Shown: positions 6,740 to 13,284 of the stretch, in pieces
Position numbering within the stretch: the stretch's first letter is position 1
How the letters are laid out: the number at the start of each line of letters is the position of its first letter
Assembly (NCBI GenBank): GCA_018671205.1
Contig: JABHIC010000180.1
Coordinates: 1 to 14,727, forward strand
Direction: 5' to 3'
Origin: Gammaproteobacteria bacterium
Lineage (GTDB): Bacteria; Pseudomonadota; Gammaproteobacteria; GCF-002020875
Length of the DNA stretch: 14,727 nucleotides
Translations under genes and position numbers: made by a program
Notes under the pieces: generated by a model
The model's input: the letters and a program-made list of their open reading frames with translations, nothing else
The model's database searches: none
Told to the model about the DNA's origin: nothing

Positions 6740-7441
6740 ATGAAAAAATCAACCTCAATCATAGCGGCCGCAGCATTAGTTGCGGCCACCCTCAGCGGAA
6801 CCACCTATTCAGCCTGGAATGAGGGTGGTGGTGAACAAGGTGTGGCCATGACGCTGACTCCAGACCGTGAAAATGGCATCGAGGTCTATGAGGTCTGCTC
6901 TGCCTGCCATCTACTGGAGGGGTGGGGCATGGCCAACGGCACCTTCCCTCAGCTTGCGGGACAGCACAAGAATGTACTGATTAAACAGCTCGCCGACATT
7001 CGCGCACTCAACCGTGACAACCCCACCATGTACCCCTTTGCACTGCCGGAATCTATTGGAGATGAACAGGCGATTGCCGATGTAACCGACTATATCGCCA
7101 AACTTCCAATGAACCCCAACAACGGTAAAGGGGATGGAGATAATCTGGCCCACGGAGAGAAGCTCTATAAAGCCAACTGCATCCAGTGTCACGGTGAGGC
7201 GGGAGAAGGTAATCAAGAGAAGTTTTACCCCAAGATTCAGGGACAGCACTATGCCTACATGCTACGTCAGTTTGAGTGGATTCGTGATGGTAAACGCCGT
7301 AATGCCAACCCCGACATGGTGAAGCAGATTGCCGGATTCAGTGATGCCGATATGAGAGCGGTGATCGATTATGTGTCACAAATACCGGTACCTAAAGAAG
7401 ATCTGGCTCCCGTTGGCTGGATCAACCCGGATTACGACTAA
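6740..7441 (+). CDS. Periplasmic di-haem cytochrome c (c4-type)
   Basis: This is probably an electron carrier between the quinol-oxidising complex and NosZ. The 233-aa precursor has a Sec signal (about 1-25). Two CxxCH motifs, CSACH at 53-57 and CIQCH at 147-151, head two similar class I domains, the c4 layout. Each is followed by a PxLxGQH-type string: FPQLAGQHKNVLIKQL (69-84) and YPKIQGQHYAYMLRQF (163-178). Likely axial methionines are Met97 (NPTMYPFA) and Met193 (NPDMVKQIAGFSD). The C-terminal tail WINPDYD is unassigned. GGAG at 6726-6729 is the ribosome binding site. A terminator follows at 7454-7477, so this and the mono-haem cytochrome gene probably form a two-gene transcript. The NosC names used for epsilonproteobacterial clusters are not applied, because the domain structure may differ. 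Confidence 0.93.
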   Translation: MKKSTSIIAAAALVAATLSGTTYSAWNEGGGEQGVAMTLTPDRENGIEVYEVCSACHLLEGWGMANGTFPQLAGQHKNVLIKQLADIRALNRDNPTMYPFALPESIGDEQAIADVTDYIAKLPMNPNNGKGDGDNLAHGEKLYKANCIQCHGEAGEGNQEKFYPKIQGQHYAYMLRQFEWIRDGKRRNANPDMVKQIAGFSDADMRAVIDYVSQIPVPKEDLAPVGWINPDYD

Positions 7442-7453
7442 CCTTCCCACCTG

Positions 7454-7477
7454 CCGCCCCTCATTGAGGGGCGGTTT
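7454..7477 (+). terminator. Intrinsic terminator after the cytochrome pair
   Basis: CCGCCCCTC (7454-7462) pairs perfectly with GAGGGGCGG (7466-7474) around an ATT loop, followed by TTT. The stem is strong but the T tail is only three bases, so it may be leaky. It separates the cytochromes from the nosB-like gene. Confidence 0.75.
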
Positions 7478-7513
7478 CAACTTCCCTGAAGTGGTCGAAA
7501 CAATGACCCACTA

Positions 7514-7574
7514 CTTAGGAACCTCTGCACAAGTCATGATTCAATTCGCACAGACCTGATCAGAGGCTCCCTTA
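7514..7574. mobile_element. MITE-like relic: 18-bp inverted repeats within a CTTA duplication
   Basis: GGAACCTCTGCACAAGTC (7518-7535) is matched as an inverted repeat by 7553-7570, with 14 of 18 bases identical and 9 of the outer 10. The 17 bp between them carry no gene. The tetranucleotide CTTA stands directly outside both ends (7514-7517 and 7571-7574), as a target-site duplication would. The outer sequence resembles the ends of IS5-family elements as I remember them, but this is unverified. It lies between the terminator at 7454-7477 and the nosB-like ribosome binding site (AGGAG, 7587-7591). It may be a tiny non-autonomous element or the collapsed remnant of an insertion sequence. Confidence 0.45.
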
Positions 7575-7598
7575 CCTGAATAACACAGGAGCTTTCCG

Positions 7599-8804
7599 AT
7601 GTCCCTCTCCCCCGCCAAACAGAACCTGATGATCGGCACCCTCTCTCTGGTCGCTCTTGGGCTTCTGATCTCTATCTTCTATAGCCCGATCTGGTGGGTC
7701 TCTCTCAAGGCTCCCCAATACCCGGAGGCGGCCTTCCCACAGGGGATTCGCATCCATTTCCATGTCAACAAGGTGGATAATGGCTGCCAGAAAGTGGTCT
7801 CTGAGGAGAAATTTGAGGAGGAGGCACTCAATTGCAAACATGAGATGGATGCGATTAACCACTATGTAGGAATGTATCCGATTGCTGCCGGGGCTCCGAT
7901 AGAGCGTGCGGTCTCCCCCTTTGTATTTGCCCTACTGGGGCTGATGATCATTGCTTTTGCACTCCCCAACAACAGACATCGAATCCTGCTAATCAGTGCA
8001 GGTTCTCTGGCTATTGCGAGCTGGACTTACACTACCCTCTATACCGAAGGGGGGCTCAATCTACAATCGGCCCCCTATCGTGATGACCTGATGAGTACCA
8101 TGCAGCTCAAGCCGGATGAGATTCAGCAGTGGAGTGGAACAGACGCGATCCGGGCCAGTTATGAGGAGGCTCTGGCCCGCTACTTCCCCTCGGTGGGGGT
8201 CGACTGTAAAAGCTATGCCACCAAGATGAACTATGTGGATCTCTATGCCACCCAACAGCGCCCCTTTGAGGAGCTGAACGATCTACTGGTGAATGCCGGT
8301 GCTACTGCTGCAATCATGTCTACCTTCCATGAGATGTATGACCTGATCCAGAGTGGCGCCTCGATGAGTGCAGAACAGCAGCAGAGCGAGTTTTTGGCAC
8401 GATGCAATGTAATGGCCAGTAAGGTGGGAATGACCGACATTGAGCGTACTGAACTGATGATGAGTATCACCAACATTGTCTTCGGTGGCCTACTCGCCGC
8501 AATGGCTCTGATTATCTTTGGTCTCTGGAAGATGGAGAGGATCTTTACCTGGGTTCTAATCCTGGTACCGATGGCACTCCCCCTCTTCTTTATCATGGAC
8601 TATGCCGGATGGCTCTGGTGGTTCGGCCACCACCTCAGCGAAATGGGGGCATTCACCGTGAAGCCCTTTATGCCTACCGTATTTGGTGTCGGTAAAGTGG
8701 CTCAGTTTGCCACTTACTCCTACCCCAACTATGGCTTTGGACTCATCATGGCCCACTCCGTCGTTTTGGCAGCCGCCGCATTGATCCGGCTCAGATCATC
8801 ATAA
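7599..8804 (+). CDS. Multi-spanning membrane protein, NosB-like (clade II nos accessory)
   Basis: The 401-aa product has about six predicted membrane segments: 11-29, 105-122, 128-146, 292-310, 316-333 and 378-396. The first periplasm-sized segment contains LKAPQYPE (37-43) and the string HEMDAINHYVGMYPI (81-95). The C-terminal part has WFGHHLSEMGAF and VKPFMPTVFGVGKVAQF. These patterns resemble the NosB-type membrane protein of clade II nos clusters, which is thought to serve electron transfer or NosZ assembly; its exact role is not established. A soluble-looking stretch of about 145 residues (147-291) separates the two membrane halves. Cysteines are at 63, 79, 203 and 269, and H344-H345 could bind metal. 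AGGAG at 7587-7591 is seven bases before the ATG. Assignment to NosB rests on context and remembered motifs, so the symbol is left blank. Confidence 0.6.
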   Translation: MSLSPAKQNLMIGTLSLVALGLLISIFYSPIWWVSLKAPQYPEAAFPQGIRIHFHVNKVDNGCQKVVSEEKFEEEALNCKHEMDAINHYVGMYPIAAGAPIERAVSPFVFALLGLMIIAFALPNNRHRILLISAGSLAIASWTYTTLYTEGGLNLQSAPYRDDLMSTMQLKPDEIQQWSGTDAIRASYEEALARYFPSVGVDCKSYATKMNYVDLYATQQRPFEELNDLLVNAGATAAIMSTFHEMYDLIQSGASMSAEQQQSEFLARCNVMASKVGMTDIERTELMMSITNIVFGGLLAAMALIIFGLWKMERIFTWVLILVPMALPLFFIMDYAGWLWWFGHHLSEMGAFTVKPFMPTVFGVGKVAQFATYSYPNYGFGLIMAHSVVLAAAALIRLRSS

Positions 8805-8813
8805 TCCCGTAAC

Positions 8814-8844
8814 CCTCGATTGAACCTAAAATCCTCAGTTGAAC
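8814..8844. repeat. 12-bp direct repeat pair after the nosB-like gene
   Basis: CCTCGATTGAAC (8814-8825) and CCTCAGTTGAAC (8833-8844) agree at 10 of 12 positions and start 19 bp apart. The outer bases CTCG (8815-8818) and CGAG (8846-8849) are complementary. The pair lies just after the nosB-like stop codon. Its role is unknown; an intergenic repeat family is one possibility. Confidence 0.4.
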
Positions 8845-8851
8845 ACGAGTT

Positions 8852-8871
8852 GCCCCCCCCCGTAGGGGGGC
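8852..8871. terminator. GC-only hairpin with nine-C tract after the nosB-like gene
   Basis: GCCCCCC (8852-8858) pairs with GGGGGGC (8865-8871) around CCCGTA. It stands 48 bp after the nosB-like stop, where a terminator is expected, but no T-run follows on either strand. The tract of nine C residues (8853-8861) is also a likely slippage site. Confidence 0.4.
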
Positions 8872-8903
8872 TCTAGCTCCACCTATCCAGTATTGAGAAC
8901 CCT

Positions 8904-8994
8904 TATCTATCGATGTGAATAACAGAATAATATGGCGCAGGTATTGCATATATATTCACCGAATCACACATTAATTGACGATAGATACTGCATA
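8904..8994. repeat. Inverted and direct repeats upstream of the small ORF
   Basis: TATCTATCG (8904-8912) is a perfect inverted copy of CGATAGATA (8979-8987), 66 bp apart. In the same stretch TATTGCATA (8942-8950) and TACTGCATA (8986-8994) are a direct repeat with one mismatch, starting 44 bp apart, about four helical turns. The region is AT-rich and lies just upstream of the small ORF at 9015, so these could be operator sites for its promoter. TTGACG (8975-8980) and TACAAT (8993-8998) look like promoter elements, but the 12-bp spacing is too short. Confidence 0.4.
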
Positions 8995-9014
8995 CAATCA
9001 ACTGGAGACGGTCA

Positions 9015-9143
9015 GTGAATACAATCAAAAAAATACTCTCTTATGACGCAACCATCAGCACAAGCTCCACGCTATTCACTATTACCACTTTTGCAGTGGC
9101 CTATTTTGTCCTGATCGCAAACATGGTTACTATTCTCTCCTGA
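9015..9143 (+). CDS. Small single-TM membrane peptide, 42 aa
   Basis: I do not recognise this product. A GTG at 9015, preceded seven bases upstream by GGAG (9004-9007), opens a 42-codon frame that ends with TGA at 9141-9143. The peptide begins MNTIKKILSYDATIST, with a positive N-terminus (KK at 5-6), and then has one hydrophobic helix at about 19-41 (TLFTITTFAVAYFVLIANMV). This is the shape of small subunits of respiratory complexes such as CcoQ- or CydX-like peptides, but no sequence match is claimed. It sits between the nosB-like gene and a lipoprotein gene on the same strand, with its own repeat-rich upstream region. The good ribosome binding site and membrane topology support a real gene; the short length and GTG start weaken the case. 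Confidence 0.5.
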   Translation: MNTIKKILSYDATISTSSTLFTITTFAVAYFVLIANMVTILS

Positions 9144-9205
9144 AGCTAGAGTCATCGGGAGAGGATGTTTTGTATCTAGCGGCTCGAATGGCGTAGACTC
9201 TTCCT

Positions 9206-9571
9206 ATGAAAATATCGCTCCTCCCCCTACTTGCGCTTGGAGTCACCTTTGGACTCAGCGGCTGCGTCACCAACACCACCCACAATGGTCAGGCGATCTA
9301 TCAAATCAAGTGTCAGGGCAGCCCCTCCGGCTGTCTGAATGCAGCCTACAAGCGCTGTAAGGTCGCTGATGATGGTGCCTATACAACCGTTCACTCTGAC
9401 TCACATGCCGGCTCAATGATTGAGGACACACTCCCCGGCACCACAGTCTGGTATAACCTTCGCTACCAGTGCAGCCAAACCCAAGGCAGACCTCCTCTAT
9501 TTCCGTGGCGAGGAGACCCCCTTTCCACCCCCTCCGTCCCACCAGCTGCGCAGGAAGCTGTCAAAGAATAG
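9206..9571 (+). CDS. Small cysteine-rich lipoprotein of unknown function
   Basis: I do not recognise a named gene. The 121-aa product starts MKISLLPLLALGVTFGLSGC, a lipoprotein signal with lipobox LSGC, so Cys20 would be lipidated and the protein anchored in the cell envelope. Position +2 is Val, which does not signal inner-membrane retention, so the outer membrane is favoured. The mature part has Cys36, Cys43, Cys51 and Cys88, which may form two disulfides. The string YQIKCQGSPSGCLNAAYKRC (32-51) resembles small lipoproteins found widely in Proteobacteria. The C-terminus is proline-rich (about 95-114). No Shine-Dalgarno sequence is visible before the ATG, and TTGTAT (9170-9175) with TAGACT (9194-9199) could place transcription start at or near the ATG. 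It converges with purA. A link to N2O respiration is only positional. Confidence 0.7.
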   Translation: MKISLLPLLALGVTFGLSGCVTNTTHNGQAIYQIKCQGSPSGCLNAAYKRCKVADDGAYTTVHSDSHAGSMIEDTLPGTTVWYNLRYQCSQTQGRPPLFPWRGDPLSTPSVPPAAQEAVKE

Positions 9572-9580
9572 AGTCAGAGA

Positions 9581-9598
9581 TCTCTCCCCCCAGAGAGA
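9581..9598. terminator. Weak hairpin between the lipoprotein gene and purA
   Basis: TCTCTC (9581-9586) pairs with GAGAGA (9593-9598) around CCCCCA in the 59-bp gap between two converging genes. The place suits a bidirectional terminator, but there is no T-run on either strand and the stem is only six base pairs. Confidence 0.3.
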
Positions 9599-9630
9599 GC
9601 GTGGCAAAAGAGGCTAAGGAACCAAGAAAC

Positions 9631-10941
9631 CTACTGAAAAGGGTGGTTGAGAACAATCGTCTCTTCTCTGTCGGGCCCGGTTGAGACAATATCAATCGGC
9701 ACCCCACAAAGTACGGCCAGTCGCTCTAGATAGGCCTTGGCATTCTCGGGTAGCGCATCATAATTTTTCGCTCCCAGAGTAGATTCACTCCACCCGGCCA
9801 TCTCTTCATAAACTGGTTCACACGCCTCATAGGCATCTGCACCGATAGGGGGAGCGCTACAGGTCTCTCCATCCACCCGGTAGCCGGTACAGATTTTCAG
9901 CTGCTCCAGCCCATCCAGCACATCCAGTTTGGTAATACAGAGGCCGGTAAAGCTGTTGACCTGAACCGCACGGCGCAGTGCAACCGCATCAAACCAGCCA
10001 CAACGACGCGCCCGCCCGGTGGTGGCACCGAACTCACGTCCTTTTTCTGCCATATGCTGACCACTCGAATCAAGCAGACCATCCCCATCATAGAGCTCTG
10101 TCGGGAACGGCCCTGCCCCGACTCGTGTGGTGTAGGCCTTGGTAATCCCCAGAATATAGTCCATATAACGGGGCCCAACACCGCTACCGGCAGAGGCACC
10201 ACCCGCCGTCACTGTTGAGGAGGTGACATAGGGATAGGTCCCGTGGTCGATATCAAGCAAGGTACCCTGCGCCCCTTCGAAGAGAATGCCTTTATCGTCC
10301 TCATAGAGCTGAAACAGCTCCTCAGTCACATCTGTGGCCATTGGGCGCAACGCCTCCGCCATCTCCAGTGAGCTCTCCAGCACCTCTTGATAATCGACCG
10401 TTTCGGCCTTGAAGTAGTGCTCCAGAGCAAAGTTATGATAGGCCATCACCTCTCTCAGACGATCGGTAAAACGTGCCTCATCTAACAGATCTCCCAGACG
10501 GATTCCCCGACGGGAGACCTTATCCTCATAGGCTGGACCAATTCCACGCCCAGTGGTACCAATCGCCTTCTTGCCACGAGCCACCTCACGCGCCTGATCC
10601 AGTGCGATATGGTAGGGGAGAATTAGCGGGCAGGCCTCACTCAGACGAAGTCGCTCACGGGCCGGGATACCACGCGCCTCCAACATTTTAATCTCACTCA
10701 ACAACGCATCAGGTGCCAACACCACTCCATTGCCGATATAACAGGTGACATTATCACGCAGAATACCGGAGGGGATTAGGTGAAGAACCGTAGTCTCGCC
10801 TTCAATCACCAGGGTATGTCCCGCATTATGCCCTCCCTGAAAACGAACCACGGCAGCAGCACGGTCAGTCAACAGATCCACCACCTTGCCTTTGCCTTCA
10901 TCTCCCCATTGGGAGCCAATAATTACTACGTTTTTAGCCAT
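9631..10941 (-). CDS. purA: Adenylosuccinate synthetase PurA
   Basis: PurA joins IMP and aspartate using GTP to make adenylosuccinate, the first step from IMP to AMP. From the ATG at 10941 the protein is 436 aa (E. coli 432). It starts MAKNVVIIGSQWGDEGKGK, with the catalytic Asp at 14 in the phosphate-binding GDEGKGK loop and the catalytic His at 42 in GHTLV. Further family strings are AIGTTGRGIGPAYEDK (about 126-141), GAQGTLLDIDHGTYPYVTSS, and GATTGRARRCGWFDAVALR near the base-binding part. The frame extends 13 codons upstream, but AGGA at 10951-10954 (ten bases before this ATG) and the family alignment support the chosen start. The gene is last in the leftward hflK-hflC-DUF2065-hisZ-purA series, 57 bp after hisZ. 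Confidence 0.97.
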   Translation of the reverse strand: MAKNVVIIGSQWGDEGKGKVVDLLTDRAAAVVRFQGGHNAGHTLVIEGETTVLHLIPSGILRDNVTCYIGNGVVLAPDALLSEIKMLEARGIPARERLRLSEACPLILPYHIALDQAREVARGKKAIGTTGRGIGPAYEDKVSRRGIRLGDLLDEARFTDRLREVMAYHNFALEHYFKAETVDYQEVLESSLEMAEALRPMATDVTEELFQLYEDDKGILFEGAQGTLLDIDHGTYPYVTSSTVTAGGASAGSGVGPRYMDYILGITKAYTTRVGAGPFPTELYDGDGLLDSSGQHMAEKGREFGATTGRARRCGWFDAVALRRAVQVNSFTGLCITKLDVLDGLEQLKICTGYRVDGETCSAPPIGADAYEACEPVYEEMAGWSESTLGAKNYDALPENAKAYLERLAVLCGVPIDIVSTGPDREETIVLNHPFQ

Positions 10942-10998
10942 CTTTTTAATTCCTGAAAAACAAACTGCAGTCTCACGCAAAGGTGCGAAGAGACAGGG

Positions 10999-12192
10999 TT
11001 ATACGGTCTCTACGATCCAGCTCACTCCATTCTGGACCAATTTTCGGTCACATCCCATCTCTTCGGCCTGTTGCCGTTGTCCCGGCAACTCTACCACTAC
11101 CCGCTCCCCCGACTGACGCAAACGCCCAATCTCCTGATGTAGTTCAGCCGAGTCGCCATATGGGGCAAAAATCGCTGGGGGAGGATAGTTCTGTGGCTGA
11201 CTGATTGCAACGAGATTCTTAAGATCTGCACTGAAACCTGTGGCTGGGCGGGCACGTCCAAAGACTGCACCGACATTATCATAACGCCCCCCCTGCGCCA
11301 CTGCATCGCCCTTACCGGGCACATAGGCGGCAAACAGTACCCCGGTATGGTAGTCATATCCCCGCAACTCTGCGAGATCAAAGTGGAGCTCTACCCCCCA
11401 CTGCTGCTGTTGTGCCACAGCCGCAATCTGCTCCAACATATGCACCGCACCCTGGATTGAGGGAGCCAGATGTTTGGCTCTTTGCAGTACCTCTACCCCA
11501 CCATTCAGATCCATCAACTCAATCAGCGTCTGTTGCAGAACTGCATCATCCACTGTGGCCGCTACGATCTCACGAACCTCTTGCGTGGCCTTACGCCGCA
11601 GAGCACCATTAAGCAGTTTCTGCTGCTGGTCATCCAGCCCCGCCTCTTCAACCAGGCCACGATAGATGCCCACATGACCTAAATCAAGCACGATGGAGGT
11701 ATGACCCGCCTGCTTGAGCATCTCCAGCATCAGCCCCATCACCTCCAGATCACTCTCTATCCCACGATGTCCATAGAGTTCTGCTCCCACCTGTATCGGG
11801 CTGCGGGTGGCACCAGAGATGATCGGACGGGTACGGAGTACCGAGCCAAGATAACAGAGACGAACCGGCCCCTCACGGTTAAGACGGTGGGCATCAATAC
11901 GGGCCACCTGTGGGGTCATATCGGCTCTCACCCCCATCATCCGGCCCGTCAACTGATCCGTCAGCTTGAAAGTCTGAAGATCCAGCTCATTTCCACTACC
12001 GGTCAGGAGCGACTCCAGATACTCAATAAGTGGAGGAATCACGGTCTCGTAACCCCAGCTATGAAACAGATCCAATACGCCTCGACGAAGCGCCTCAATC
12101 TCGACCACCTCTGCTGGCAGTAGCTCTTCCACCCCATCGGGGAGCCGCCAGTGCTCTAATGAGACGGGTACACTTTTCATTTCACTATTCAT
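10999..12192 (-). CDS. hisZ: ATP phosphoribosyltransferase regulatory subunit HisZ
   Basis: HisZ is a histidyl-tRNA synthetase paralogue without charging activity. It binds the short form of HisG and makes it active and histidine-sensitive in the first step of histidine synthesis. From the ATG at 12192 the protein is 397 aa. It has the HisRS-like fold: WRLPDGVEELLPAEVVEIEALRR near the start, YETVIPPLIEYLESLLTGSG, the motif 2 region MMGVRADMTPQVARIDAHR, and LAELRGYDYHTGVLFAAYVPG with GGRYDNVGAVFGRARPATGFS in the later part. Two other ATGs are possible: 12228 overlaps the upstream gene and seems too long, and 12180 loses four residues. The hflC-DUF2065-hisZ-purA neighbourhood is a common gammaproteobacterial order. 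hisG is not in the window. Confidence 0.93.
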   Translation of the reverse strand: MNSEMKSVPVSLEHWRLPDGVEELLPAEVVEIEALRRGVLDLFHSWGYETVIPPLIEYLESLLTGSGNELDLQTFKLTDQLTGRMMGVRADMTPQVARIDAHRLNREGPVRLCYLGSVLRTRPIISGATRSPIQVGAELYGHRGIESDLEVMGLMLEMLKQAGHTSIVLDLGHVGIYRGLVEEAGLDDQQQKLLNGALRRKATQEVREIVAATVDDAVLQQTLIELMDLNGGVEVLQRAKHLAPSIQGAVHMLEQIAAVAQQQQWGVELHFDLAELRGYDYHTGVLFAAYVPGKGDAVAQGGRYDNVGAVFGRARPATGFSADLKNLVAISQPQNYPPPAIFAPYGDSAELHQEIGRLRQSGERVVVELPGQRQQAEEMGCDRKLVQNGVSWIVETV

Positions 12193-12199
12193 GACATTC

Positions 12200-12382
12200 T
12201 TACCAGATAGAGCGGGCAGCACCCACAATCATGCTAATCAGCCCCATTCTTCTGAGTTGTTCATTCTCCATACCGGCGAGTCGCGCCATCGTCTCTCGCC
12301 ATCCTTCCGGGTTGAGGGCCGGTAATAGCCCCTCAAATACCAGCACCAGGGCTATCGCCGCAAACAGGTCAGACCACTCCAT
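12200..12382 (-). CDS. DUF2065 (YjeT-type) small membrane protein
   Basis: The 60-aa protein matches the DUF2065 family, whose E. coli member is YjeT. It has a first membrane helix at about 5-22 (DLFAAIALVLVFEGLLPAL), the family string EGLLPALNPEGWRE, a short polar part ending EQLRRMGLIS, and a second hydrophobic helix from about 46 (GLISMIVGAARSIW) that is rather short. The function is unknown. The gene lies between hflC (23 bp upstream) and hisZ (7 bp downstream), as in many gammaproteobacteria, and should share their transcript. An association with the HflKC membrane complex is plausible from gene order only. Confidence 0.88.
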   Translation of the reverse strand: MEWSDLFAAIALVLVFEGLLPALNPEGWRETMARLAGMENEQLRRMGLISMIVGAARSIW

Positions 12383-12405
12383 ACCATGCTATCGAGCAGA
12401 GTGGG

Positions 12406-13272
12406 CTAGGGTGTCTGCTTGCCATTGAAGTACTGAAAGAACTCACTATCAGGCTCCAGAACCAACAGGTCCCCTTGGTTTTGAAAGGTCGTCTCATAAG
12501 CACTCAGACTGCGATAGAAGGCGTAAAACTCCGGGTTTTTACCATACGCATTAGCATAGGTCTCGGAAGCCTTGGCATCCCCCTCACCGCGCATCTCCTC
12601 TGATTTTTTGGTTGCCTCAGCCACAATCACGGTGCGTTGGCGATCCGCCTCTGCACGAATCCGCTCTGCGGCCTCATGCCCCTCTGAACGGAACTCCTTG
12701 GCAATTCGGTCACGCTCTGCCTCCATCCTGCGGAATACCGAGTTACTTACCTCTTGCGGCAGGTCGACACGCTTAATCCGTACATCAACCACATCAATCC
12801 CGAAGTCCATCGCCTGACGAGCAGCAATTTCGGTAATGGCAGCCATGATCTCATCACGCTCACCCGAGATAACCTCTTGTACCGAGCGTTTACCAAACTC
12901 ACCGCGCAACCCATCCTTAACCACCTGCGAAAGACGCTGATTGGCTACCCAGATATCTCCTCCCACTGATTTAAAGAAGGTCTCTACATTACCAATACGC
13001 CATTTAACAAAGGAGTCGACCTGTACATTCTTCTTCTCCAGGGTCAGGTAACGTTCTGGGTCTGCGTCCAGGGTCTGGATTCGCTTATCAAATTTACGTA
13101 CGTTATTAACAAGCGGTATCTGAAAATGGAGCCCTGGTGGGTAATCCACCTCGGCAATCTTTCCCAACCGGAACTTGATCGCCAGTTCACGCTCATCGAC
13201 AATAAAGGCCGACATCGAGAGCACAACCAAAGCCAACGCGACTGCCCCAACAACTACTTTTATTCTATTCAT
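12406..13272 (-). CDS. hflC: FtsH modulator HflC (SPFH domain)
   Basis: HflC forms with HflK a large inner-membrane complex that encloses the FtsH protease and regulates it. The 288-aa protein (E. coli 334) has an N-terminal membrane helix at about 5-24 and then the SPFH/band-7 domain. Visible family strings are FIVDERELAIKFRLGKI (23-39), YPPGLHFQIPLVNNVRKFDKRIQTLD (44-69), VDSFVKWRIGNVETFF, and GIDVVDVRIKRVDLP. A charged coiled-coil follows (FRRMEAERDRIAKEFRSEGHEAAERIRAEADRQ region), then NPEFYAFYRSLSAYE and the C-terminal FFQYFNGKQTP. The gene follows hflK by 12 bp. It is shorter than the E. coli protein but of a length common in other gammaproteobacteria. Confidence 0.95.
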   Translation of the reverse strand: MNRIKVVVGAVALALVVLSMSAFIVDERELAIKFRLGKIAEVDYPPGLHFQIPLVNNVRKFDKRIQTLDADPERYLTLEKKNVQVDSFVKWRIGNVETFFKSVGGDIWVANQRLSQVVKDGLRGEFGKRSVQEVISGERDEIMAAITEIAARQAMDFGIDVVDVRIKRVDLPQEVSNSVFRRMEAERDRIAKEFRSEGHEAAERIRAEADRQRTVIVAEATKKSEEMRGEGDAKASETYANAYGKNPEFYAFYRSLSAYETTFQNQGDLLVLEPDSEFFQYFNGKQTP

Positions 13273-13284
13273 GATCTCTATTCT

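Noticed and set aside
8975..8998. TTGACG and TACAAT as a sigma-70 promoter for the small ORF.
   Set aside because: The 12-bp spacer is too short for sigma-70.
9145..9180. GCTAGA/TCTAGC 6-bp inverted repeat before the lipoprotein gene.
   Set aside because: It is too short and widely spaced to be meaningful by itself.
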